A stretch of 64,000 nucleotides of DNA. It comes from Ensifer adhaerens (GTDB lineage Bacteria; Pseudomonadota; Alphaproteobacteria; Rhizobiales; Rhizobiaceae). Below the pieces are notes generated by a model. The model made no database searches. It had not been told where the DNA came from and saw only the letters and a list, made by a program, of their open reading frames with translations. This document shows, piece by piece, positions 45,583 to 54,655 of the stretch. The translations under genes were made by a program, and so were the position numbers. The stretch's first letter is position 1. Each line of letters opens with the position of its first letter. Where the stretch lies: assembly GCA_900215285.1 (NCBI GenBank), contig OCMG01000002.1, positions 1-64,000 of the forward strand, given 5' to 3'.

Positions 45583-46313
45583 AGCGTATCCACCGTGCGC
45601 GGGAAAACGGATTGAAAGCCCTCGGCATACTGGGCGGCGCGTCCGCCCGACTGTCCGCCGGAATTGCGCTGGAAATGATTGGCGCGGTTCTGCGCCACGC
45701 GGGTGTAGAAGTCCCAGAGATGCTCCTGGCCTTCCATGCATTCGATCGCCGCGCGCTTCTTGTCCCAGACCGTCGTGATATCGAGGAAGACATCAGGCTT
45801 CCAGCCCATCTGCTCTGTCTGGTGTGGCTCGAAGAGATAGAGCTGCGGCGCGCCGAGTACCTTTTCGCCCGGCTTGTGACCCCAGGCCTGCGCAATCATC
45901 CGCGCTTCCAGAGCAACCTGGGTCGCATACATGTGGTCGGTGTTATAGGGGTCATATTGAGAATGGCTCATCATGAAGGCAGGCTGCACGGAGCGGATGA
46001 CATCGACAAGCCGAAACTTGTCATCATCGGTCAACCGCAGCGGATAGTCGCCGAGATCGAAGGAGATCAGATCATGGACGCCGAGTGCCTCGGCAGCCCT
46101 CTCCGCCTCCGCGCGGCGCGCCGCCTTGACGCGCTCCAATGTCATGTCCTTCTGCTTCCAGAGCTTGGCGGATTCACCGCGCTCGCCAAAGGAGAGGCAG
46201 ACAACCGTCACCTCGTAGCCTTGGCTTGCGTGAAGAGCGATTGCCCCGCCGCAACGCCAGACGAAATCGGCGGCATGCGCGCTGATCACCAGCGCGGTCT
46301 TCTTCTCTCCCAT
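45579..46313 (-). CDS. galB: 4-Oxalomesaconate hydratase, PIG-L family (GalB-like)
   Basis: A 244-residue LmbE/PIG-L-fold protein. The zinc-site motif reads ISAHAADFVWRCGGAIALH and CLSFGERGESAKLW follows, as in Pseudomonas GalB. The second ligand region HSQYDPYNTDHMYA supplies further His/Asp. Most PIG-L proteins are deacetylases, but the GalB branch hydrates 4-oxalomesaconate. Its position with galC- and galD-like genes supports that role. It is the first gene of the operon and diverges from the DUF1932 dehydrogenase gene. Confidence 0.87.
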   Translation of the reverse strand: MGEKKTALVISAHAADFVWRCGGAIALHASQGYEVTVVCLSFGERGESAKLWKQKDMTLERVKAARRAEAERAAEALGVHDLISFDLGDYPLRLTDDDKFRLVDVIRSVQPAFMMSHSQYDPYNTDHMYATQVALEARMIAQAWGHKPGEKVLGAPQLYLFEPHQTEQMGWKPDVFLDITTVWDKKRAAIECMEGQEHLWDFYTRVAQNRANHFQRNSGGQSGGRAAQYAEGFQSVFPRTVDTL

Positions 46314-46475
46314 CAGGTCCTCCCGGGACTAAGTTTTCAGGACTAATCTCCTCCCGAATAGCCCGCTTGCCAATTTCAAAGCGCGTGAACTTCCATAAGT
46401 TTTTGCTATAGGGACTGGATTTGACTGGCGGGCCGGCGCATCTTCGGACTGGGAAAAAGGATGGGTGGAGGAGAC
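46314..46475. promoter_or_regulatory. Divergent promoter region, gal-type operon versus dehydrogenase/LysR
   Basis: A 162-base spacer with an AT-rich core around 46368-46415 and a strong ribosome site GGTGGAGGAG at its right end. The adjacent LysR protein is the expected binder; no clear dyad was fixed by eye, and there is no ATGTATACAT copy here. Confidence 0.4.
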
Positions 46476-47384
46476 ATGCAAACTCACGATTTAAAGCTTG
46501 CCGTCATCGGCTTCGGAGAAGCCGGCCGCGCCTTCGCCTCAGGCTGGACAAGGCAGAATGGCGCGGAGATCTTCGTCTATGATCGGCAAGCGATCGACCC
46601 CGCCACGCGCGCGTCTTTCGAAGCCGCCGCCGAGGCAGCGCGGGTAACCCTTGCTGCTTCCAACAGCGATGCAGTGGAGCGCGCCGGGGCAATCTTCAGC
46701 CTCGTGACGGCCGACAGGGCGCATGAGGCGGCGCGGGAAAGTGCGACCCGGATCGCACCCGGCGCATTCTTCTTCGACTGCAATTCCTGCTCGCCGGCCA
46801 CCAAGTCGGCCTCGGCAGCGGCCATCGAGCAGGCCGGCGCCCACTATGTCGATGTCGCCGTCATGGCCCCGGTCCATCCGAAGCGACATGAAACACCAAT
46901 CCTTTTGAGCGGGCCGGCGGCGGAGGCAGCGGTTCCGTTCCTCGCCCGCCTGGGGATGCAGCCGCGTGTCGCCGGCGAACGGATCGGGGAGGCCTCGTCG
47001 ATCAAGATGCTGCGCTCCGTGATGATCAAGGGGCTCGAAGCGCTGACGGCGGAAGCCATGCTCGCCGCCCGCAAGGCGGGGGTCGAGGCGGCGGTCATCG
47101 CGTCCCTGCAAGCCTCCGATCCCGGCATCGATTGGGAGAAACGCAGCGCCTACAATCTCGAACGCATGATGGTTCACGGCGAGCGCCGCGCCGCCGAGAT
47201 GCGCGAAGTGGCTGCAACGCTCAGGGAACTCGGGCTGTCCGATCGCATGTCGGCGGCAATTGTGGAGTGGGAGTCTGATATTGCCGGCCTGAAGCTCGAA
47301 GCAGGCGATGCTTCACTGGCAGGACGCGCCGACAGGATTCTCGGGGCGATGGCAGACTCAACGCGGGATGCGGATGCGGTATAA
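46476..47384 (+). CDS. NAD(P)-dependent oxidoreductase, 6PGDH-like with DUF1932 domain
   Basis: A 302-residue protein. The N-terminal Rossmann domain begins LKLAVIGFGEAGRAFASGW, and the beta-hydroxyacid-dehydrogenase-like segment FFDCNSCSPATK follows. The C-terminal half (SSIKMLRSVMIKGLEALTAEAM) matches the DUF1932 all-helical domain. The ATG at 46476 follows GGAGGAG; an ATG at 46461 is upstream of that site. It diverges from the gal-type operon and overlaps the LysR start. It may oxidise a hydroxy- or semialdehyde intermediate of ring cleavage. Confidence 0.82.
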   Translation: MQTHDLKLAVIGFGEAGRAFASGWTRQNGAEIFVYDRQAIDPATRASFEAAAEAARVTLAASNSDAVERAGAIFSLVTADRAHEAARESATRIAPGAFFFDCNSCSPATKSASAAAIEQAGAHYVDVAVMAPVHPKRHETPILLSGPAAEAAVPFLARLGMQPRVAGERIGEASSIKMLRSVMIKGLEALTAEAMLAARKAGVEAAVIASLQASDPGIDWEKRSAYNLERMMVHGERRAAEMREVAATLRELGLSDRMSAAIVEWESDIAGLKLEAGDASLAGRADRILGAMADSTRDADAV

Positions 47385-48534
47385 CTTCAGGCATCTGCGC
47401 ATCTTTCTGACCACGGCAGAAACCGGCTCCCTGACGCGTGCTGCCGAGGCAGCTCATGTGTCGCAGCCGGCCGCCACGCAAGCACTCACCAGGTTGGAAG
47501 CGTCCTTGGGGACTGCATTGTTCACGCGTTCTTCGCAGGGGCTCCTTTTGAATGACGCGGGCCACATCTTCCGGCTTCGCGTCGAGCGCGCCGTGACGCT
47601 GTTGGACCGCGTCCTGACCGATATAGCTCCTCGCCTTAAACTGACAGTGACGTCTGCGCAGATCGAAGCGCTGATCGCTGTGGCCGATGCAGAAAATTTC
47701 ACGCTTGCAGCCCATCGGCTGGGCCTGGCGCAGCCGACGGTGCATCGCGCCATCGCACAGCTGGAGGAGGGTGCCGGGCGGGCGCTTTTCGAACGTTCCG
47801 CCTATGGCACGATACCGACCCGTCCGGGCCAGAGCCTTGCCCAGGCCGCGCGTCTTGCTCTTGCGGAATTGGCTCAGGCAGAAACGGAACTGGCAGAAGC
47901 CCGCGCGGAAAGCGCCGGAAAAATCGTGATCGGGGCTATGCCCCTCTCCCGCTCGCACCTTCTGCCCATGGCCATCGTGAAGTTTCAGCAGGAAAGGCCG
48001 ATGCAGACCATAGCAGTGACGGAGGGTCCTTATGCCGAACTCCTGTCGGGGCTGCGCCGGGGCGATATCGATTTCCTCATCGGCGCGTTGCGAGAACCAC
48101 CTCCGATCGATGATGTGGAACAAATCACGCTGTTTCACGACACGGCGGTCATTGTGGCGCGACCCGATCACCCCGTTTTCCAGCTGGTCCCGCCCGGGCT
48201 TGCGGAGCTCGCGAGGTACAGCTGGATCGTTGCAGCGCCCGAGACGCCGATCCGCGATCACTTCGACATGCTGTTCGGCAGGCACGGCTTGCAGCCGCGG
48301 AACCTGGTCGAGTCCGGTTCGTTGATCCTGATGCGCGAAATTCTCAGCCGAACCGATTACCTCGGCTTCACCTCCGGCGGCCAGGTCAGCGCAGAAATCG
48401 CGCGCGGCCTGTTGAAAACTGTCCGTTTCGACCTCAGCACGACGAGACGTCCCATAGGGCTGACCATGCGCGTGGGATGGTTGCCCACCCCAGCACAACG
48501 GCAGCTCATCCGCATCATCAAAGAGGTAACCTGA
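47368..48534 (+). CDS. LysR-family regulator with two tandem HTH domains
   Basis: A 388-residue protein, about 80 residues longer than standard LysR proteins. Two HTH units are visible. The first is LRIFLTTAETGSLTRAAEAA then SQPAATQALTRLEASLGTAL. The second begins near residue 90 with IEALIAVADAENFTLAAHRL then QPTVHRAIAQLEEGAGRALF. The effector domain starts near residue 180. Start ATG 47368 overlaps the dehydrogenase gene by 17 bases; ATG 47374 is an alternative. It probably regulates the divergent gal-type operon. Confidence 0.87.
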   Translation: MRMRYNFRHLRIFLTTAETGSLTRAAEAAHVSQPAATQALTRLEASLGTALFTRSSQGLLLNDAGHIFRLRVERAVTLLDRVLTDIAPRLKLTVTSAQIEALIAVADAENFTLAAHRLGLAQPTVHRAIAQLEEGAGRALFERSAYGTIPTRPGQSLAQAARLALAELAQAETELAEARAESAGKIVIGAMPLSRSHLLPMAIVKFQQERPMQTIAVTEGPYAELLSGLRRGDIDFLIGALREPPPIDDVEQITLFHDTAVIVARPDHPVFQLVPPGLAELARYSWIVAAPETPIRDHFDMLFGRHGLQPRNLVESGSLILMREILSRTDYLGFTSGGQVSAEIARGLLKTVRFDLSTTRRPIGLTMRVGWLPTPAQRQLIRIIKEVT

Positions 48535-48866
48535 TCTTCCGGAGACCTGGCTGCCACCCTCACGCGAAAACTCTCGAGGCCGCCCCGCCCGAACGGAAAA
48601 TGGAATCCAAATGGCATTAACTCGAGAAATAAGTGCCAAAAATCTCCAAAATCAGGCTCTTTTGAACCTGTATATACCGTAGTAGATGTCTGTCGCGGTT
48701 CCGACTGGTCTCCCGACCCTCGAAGGGCTCGCTTTGGCTTGACCAGCAAGTTAGGGCGTCAAACCTGCTGGTCTGAACCTTTTGTCGACTAAGATTATAC
48801 TGTTTGCGATGCTGACGCTATTTCGCTACTGATTTTCATCGAACCGCGAGAACCAAGGGACAAGGC
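48535..48866. promoter_or_regulatory. Regulatory interval before gntR, with operator and inverted repeat
   Basis: 332 bases without a gene. TTGTCGACTA at 48782-48791 matches the FadR-type half-site pattern and a fuller copy at 49658. GACCAGCA (48741-48748) and TGCTGGTC (48766-48773) form an 8-base inverted repeat with a 17-base spacer. An AT-rich stretch around 48660-48685 may hold a promoter. Confidence 0.5.
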
Positions 48867-49568
48867 GTGGAAGAGACTGAAAAGATCACCCACCGAAGAG
48901 GCTACGGCGTGTCGACGGTCTACGAGACACTGCGCAACGAGATCATCGAGTTGAAACTCGCGCCCGGTAGCCCGATCGATGAACAGCAGTTGTCGGATCG
49001 GTTTTCGCTTTCGAGGACACCCATCCGGGAAGCCCTGGTGCGGCTGTCAGCCGACGGGTTGATCACCACATTGACCAATCGGGCCACAATCGTTTCGAAT
49101 ATCGACTTTCTCGGCCTTTCCGAGTTTTTCGACGCCCTAACCCTGATGTATCGCGTGACGACGCGTTTGGGCGCGATGAACCGGACGACCGAGGACATTG
49201 CCAGGATTCGTGAATTGCAGAAGGATTTCGCGTTGGCTGTCGCGGAACGCGATGTTCTCGGCATGATTTCCACAAACCGCGACTTTCATCTCGCGATCGC
49301 CTCTGCAGGCAGGAATCGCTATTATGTCGACCTTTTCACCCGTCTCCTCGATGAAGGACGGCGGATGCTGAGGCTCTACTATTCCTCCTTCAACGACGTC
49401 CTTCCCCGCCAGTATGTGAGTGAACACGAGGACATAATCCAGGCTGTCATCAACCGCGACGCTGACCTGGCGGACCGCTTGGCGGCCGCGCATGCCGATC
49501 AGATCGTTCGGCAGATCCGCTCCTACATCGCGACGGATGGACGGCAGAACGTCGACTTCAAAATCTGA
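48867..49568 (+). CDS. GntR-family regulator, FadR subfamily
   Basis: A 233-residue protein from a GTG start with AAGGGA upstream. The winged HTH spans VYETLRNEIIELKLAPGSP and LSDRFSLSRTPIREALVRLS. The C-terminal FCD domain includes RDFHLAIASAGRNRYYVDLF and YVSEHEDIIQAVINRDADLA, with the usual His positions. It lies just before a DapA-like gene on the same strand, with TTGTCGAC-type elements in front of both genes, so it probably controls both. Confidence 0.89.
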   Translation: MEETEKITHRRGYGVSTVYETLRNEIIELKLAPGSPIDEQQLSDRFSLSRTPIREALVRLSADGLITTLTNRATIVSNIDFLGLSEFFDALTLMYRVTTRLGAMNRTTEDIARIRELQKDFALAVAERDVLGMISTNRDFHLAIASAGRNRYYVDLFTRLLDEGRRMLRLYYSSFNDVLPRQYVSEHEDIIQAVINRDADLADRLAAAHADQIVRQIRSYIATDGRQNVDFKI

Positions 49569-49657
49569 AGGAGATGCAGGCCCGCCGGGCTTACCGCAAC
49601 TGCACCGGACGTAAATTTCCGGGTGGAGGAGTCGAAGCCTGACTAACTGTATTTTAT

Positions 49658-49667
49658 TTGTCGACAA
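49658..49667. promoter_or_regulatory. GntR operator candidate TTGTCGACAA
   Basis: A perfect 10-base palindrome that fits the FadR-type GT-N-AC half-site pattern. It lies 85 bases before the DapA-like start. A related copy (8 of the first bases identical) lies before gntR at 48782, and a half site ACCGACAAG follows at 49697. Confidence 0.6.
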
Positions 49668-49751
49668 GAAGCGCGCCGACTGTTACAAGCGTTTTTACCG
49701 ACAAGATGGCAGCCGGAAACACCGAGCCTGCACATGAACCATGGAGCTGAA

Positions 49752-50687
49752 ATGACCGTTTCCGTATTCAAGGGCTGCATTCCGGCCCTGATGACGCCCT
49801 GCAACACCGACCGCACGCCCAACTTCGACGCCCTCGTGAGCAAGGGACGCGAGTTGATCGACCTGGGCATGTCGGCTGTCGTCTATTGCGGCTCGATGGG
49901 CGATTGGCCGCTTCTGACGGATGCAGAACGCCAGGAGGGCGTCCGGCGGCTCGCTGAAGCCGGTGTGCCGGTGATCGTGGGAACGGGGGCCGTTAACACG
50001 AAATCGGCCGCCGCCCATGCCGCTCACGCCGCTGCCGTCGGTGCAGCGGGGCTGATGGTCATCCCCCGCGTGCTGTCGCGCGGCACGTCGGTCAGCGCAC
50101 AAAAGCACCATTTCTCCGCTGTTCTGGAAGCGGCCAAGGGCCTTCCGGCCGTGATCTACAACAGCCCCTATTATGGCTTCGCCACCCGCGCCGATCTTTT
50201 CTTCGAGTTGCGCGCCAAATATTCGAACCTGATCGGGTTCAAGGAATTCGGCGGCAAGGCCGACATGACCTACGCGGCCGAACATATCACGTCGGGTGAC
50301 GATAACCTGACGCTGATGGTTGGTGTGGACACCGGCGTTTACCACGGCTTTGTCAATTGTGGCGCGGGTGGCGCCATCACTGGCGTCGGCAATGCACTGC
50401 CTAAGGAAGTGCTGCACTTGATCTCGCTGTGTGAAAAGGCGGCCGCCGGCGACGCCGCGGCACGCGCGGAAGCCCGCGAACTTGAGGAAGCCCTCATGGT
50501 GCTCTCGTCTTATGACGAAGGCGCCGATCTCGTCCTGCACTACAAGTATCTTATGGTGCTGAACGGGGACGCCGACTACGAGCTCCACTTCAACGAAACC
50601 GACAAGCTGAGCACCTCGCAGCAGCGCCAGATCGAAAGCCAGTACAAGCTGTTCAAGTCCTGGTATCGTCACCGCTACGGCGCCTGA
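49752..50687 (+). CDS. Dihydrodipicolinate synthase family protein
   Basis: A 311-residue TIM-barrel aldolase. The catalytic Lys164 lies in LIGFKEFGG, the Tyr in VIYNSPYYG, and the substrate loop reads YCGSMGDWPLL rather than GTTGE, so it is not a lysine-pathway DapA. The ATG at 49752 has GGAGCTGAA just before it. It is paired with the GntR gene. Paralogues of this kind include sugar-acid dehydratases and hydroxyproline-pathway deaminases; the substrate is not determined. It is distinct from the DapA-like protein at 2112. Confidence 0.86.
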   Translation: MTVSVFKGCIPALMTPCNTDRTPNFDALVSKGRELIDLGMSAVVYCGSMGDWPLLTDAERQEGVRRLAEAGVPVIVGTGAVNTKSAAAHAAHAAAVGAAGLMVIPRVLSRGTSVSAQKHHFSAVLEAAKGLPAVIYNSPYYGFATRADLFFELRAKYSNLIGFKEFGGKADMTYAAEHITSGDDNLTLMVGVDTGVYHGFVNCGAGGAITGVGNALPKEVLHLISLCEKAAAGDAAARAEARELEEALMVLSSYDEGADLVLHYKYLMVLNGDADYELHFNETDKLSTSQQRQIESQYKLFKSWYRHRYGA

Positions 50688-50704
50688 TGGCATCCCGAGT
50701 ACGG

Positions 50705-50731
50705 ACGCCCGCCGCTCGACGCGGCGGGCGT
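50705..50731. terminator. Strong GC hairpin between convergent genes
   Basis: ACGCCCGCCG (50705-50714) pairs perfectly with CGGCGGGCGT (50722-50731) over a 7-base loop, in the 48-base gap between the DapA-like gene and the convergent ATPase gene. The T-run is poor, but the position and symmetry suggest a shared terminator. Confidence 0.6.
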
Positions 50732-50735
50732 TGTC

Positions 50736-52394
<1,659 letters not shown>

Positions 52395-52412
52395 CGTGAT
52401 CTCCTTTTCCGA

Positions 52413-53534
52413 TCAGTATGGGTCGATGGCGTCGCGCAGACCGTCACCCAGTGCATTGAAGGCGAAGACGGTGACGAGGACGAATCCGACGGGGGCCAGA
52501 ATCCACGGGTAGGAACCGATGACGGAGTAGTTCGCTGTATCCTGCAACATCAGACCCCAGGAGATTAGCGGCGGCTTCACGGCAAAGCCGAGAAAGCCGA
52601 GGAAAGACTCCAGCAGCACGATCGTCGGGATGTTGAGTGTGACCGCCACGATCACATGGCTCATCACATTGGGAAATATATGCTGGAAGATGATGCGGCG
52701 GTCGGTGGCGCCAATGGCGATCGCCGCCTTCACATATTCGATTCGGGCCAGCGCCAGCGTCTTGCCGCGCACCTCGCGCGACATCTGCGCCCAGCCGAGA
52801 ACCGACATGACCAGAATGACGAAGCCGAGGAAGACGTTTGTCGGCGCCGTCACGGGAATCAGCGAGGTCAGCGCCAGATAGAGCGGCAATTGCGGGAACG
52901 CGAGTACCAGTTCGACGAAGCGCTGCACCCAGGTATCAAATGCACCGCCCCGATAGCCGGACACCATGCCGACAGTCGCGCCGATCACGGTCACGATCAT
53001 GACAACCGTCAGCGCAATCATCAGTGAGATGCGCGATCCATAGATAGCCCGGGCGAGAATGTCGCGACCAAGCTTGTCCGTTCCCAGGAAATGCACCGGC
53101 TTGCCATCGGTCGAGCCAAAGAGATGGATAGTGGCCGGTATGATGCCGAAGAGCCTGTATTCAAAACCGGATACAAAGAAACCCAGCGTGCGCGGATTGT
53201 CGTAGTCGGGTCCGCTGACGGGCTGGAATGTCACGGGGTCCAGCTTGTCGGAATCGACCAGCGGATAGATACGCGGCATGGTGAGACCGCCGTCCTTGTC
53301 ATGAATGGAAATGCTTTCCGGCGGCATGAAGGAGGCGTCCGACTGCATCGGGTCGACCGGGGCGAAGAAGCCCGCGAAGACGGCCATGATCAGAAGAAGG
53401 CAGACGAGCCCGAGACCCAGCATGCCGGTGAAGGAGCGTTTCAGGCGGCGCCAGACGAGGGCCTGATAGCTTTCATTCCCGGCGGGTGCGGGCCTGGCGG
53501 CCGGTTCGATCGTGGTTTCGGCTGGCACAAGCAT
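52413..53534 (-). CDS. Oligopeptide-type ABC transporter permease (DppC-like)
   Basis: A 373-residue permease, longer than usual DppC because of an insert of about 80 residues between the first and second transmembrane helices (MQSDASFMPPESISIHDKDG and following), a feature of alpha-galactoside and related systems. The permease core has FLGTDKLGRDILARAIYGSR. The ATG at 53534 overlaps the DppB-like stop by one base (TGATG); the TTG just upstream is less likely. Confidence 0.9.
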   Translation of the reverse strand: MLVPAETTIEPAARPAPAGNESYQALVWRRLKRSFTGMLGLGLVCLLLIMAVFAGFFAPVDPMQSDASFMPPESISIHDKDGGLTMPRIYPLVDSDKLDPVTFQPVSGPDYDNPRTLGFFVSGFEYRLFGIIPATIHLFGSTDGKPVHFLGTDKLGRDILARAIYGSRISLMIALTVVMIVTVIGATVGMVSGYRGGAFDTWVQRFVELVLAFPQLPLYLALTSLIPVTAPTNVFLGFVILVMSVLGWAQMSREVRGKTLALARIEYVKAAIAIGATDRRIIFQHIFPNVMSHVIVAVTLNIPTIVLLESFLGFLGFAVKPPLISWGLMLQDTANYSVIGSYPWILAPVGFVLVTVFAFNALGDGLRDAIDPY

Positions 53535-54541
53535 CAATGCGCCCCTCCCAGTCTGACGCGCGGATCAAGCGCAGCCAGCAGCATGTCCGCGATGATATTG
53601 CCGATGATGAGCGTGGTGGCGAGCACCAGCATGAAGGTTGCCGTGACATAGACGTCGCCGACATGCATGGAACCGACAATGGCAGGCCCTACGGTCGGAA
53701 GCGCGAAGATGATGGCCACCTCGATTTCCCCTGTCAGCATGTAGGGCAGGACCACACCCTGATACATGATCAACGGATGCAGCGCATTGGGCACGGCATG
53801 GCGCATGATCACGGCCCTCTCGCGCAAGCCTTTGGCACGGGCGGTTTCGATATATTGGGCGTTCAGTGTGTCGAGGAGATTTCCGCGCATGACGCGCATG
53901 TTGTAGGCGAGCCCGCCAAAGGTCGCGATCGCGACCACCGGCCAGACATGTTTTACGAGATCGATAAACTTGTCCCAAGACCAAGGTGCGCCGCCATAGC
54001 GGGAGGAGAAGAAATTGCCGATGTCGCTCATGTTGAACTGGAAGACGAGGAGATAGACCATGATGAGCGCCATCAGGAAGCGCGGCACTGTCATGCCGAG
54101 AAAGGCGACGCCGGACAGAAGCGTATCGACCCAGCTATATTGTCTCGTCGCTGCCAGCACGCCGAAAGTGATGCCGAGAACGGATGCCAAGATGTGGCAC
54201 ACGAGTGCGAGGAGAAGCGTACGCGGCAGGCGTTCGGCGACAATTTCGCCGACCGGCCTGTTGTAATACATGCTGTAGCCGAAATCGCCCTTCGTCACCA
54301 TCGCGCCGATCCAGTTGAAATACTGGACGATCATCGGCTTATCGAGGCCATGGGCGACTGCATAGGCCTTGGCTTGTGCGTCGGCCTGCTCATAGGATGC
54401 CCCGCCCTGATTGATGAGCTGGGAGCGGATGTAGTCCGCGTAGTTGCCGGGCGGCGCCTGGATGATCGCAAAGGTGACGACGCTGAGGATCAGCAGCACA
54501 GGAATTGCGGACAGAAGGCGGGAAACCAGAAACCTCAACAT
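53534..54541 (-). CDS. Oligopeptide-type ABC transporter permease (DppB-like)
   Basis: A 335-residue membrane protein that opens LRFLVSRLLSAIPVLLILSV, the usual DppB start, and has the loop YIETARAKGLRERAVIMRHA. GAGGAG precedes the ATG. It follows the binding-protein gene after a 114-base spacer with two hairpins. Confidence 0.92.
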   Translation of the reverse strand: MLRFLVSRLLSAIPVLLILSVVTFAIIQAPPGNYADYIRSQLINQGGASYEQADAQAKAYAVAHGLDKPMIVQYFNWIGAMVTKGDFGYSMYYNRPVGEIVAERLPRTLLLALVCHILASVLGITFGVLAATRQYSWVDTLLSGVAFLGMTVPRFLMALIMVYLLVFQFNMSDIGNFFSSRYGGAPWSWDKFIDLVKHVWPVVAIATFGGLAYNMRVMRGNLLDTLNAQYIETARAKGLRERAVIMRHAVPNALHPLIMYQGVVLPYMLTGEIEVAIIFALPTVGPAIVGSMHVGDVYVTATFMLVLATTLIIGNIIADMLLAALDPRVRLGGAH

Positions 54542-54562
54542 GGCATTTCTCCTCAGAAGATC

Positions 54563-54638
54563 GGTGGCGGCTTCGGGCTTGCAGGCCCCAAACCGCCACC
54601 TTTTGCGTTCCGCGCGCTTCCTGGAGACAAGCGCGCGG
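54563..54638. other. Two stem-loops between binding-protein and permease genes
   Basis: GGTGGCGG (54563-54570) pairs with CCGCCACC (54593-54600), and CCGCGCGCTT (54610-54619) pairs with AAGCGCGCGG (54629-54638, 9-base loop). Both stems are perfect and fill the gap between the binding protein and DppB-like genes. Such structures often stabilise the upstream mRNA or partly terminate it, giving more binding protein than permease. Confidence 0.6.
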
Positions 54639-54655
54639 ATCCGGGAGGATCGATT

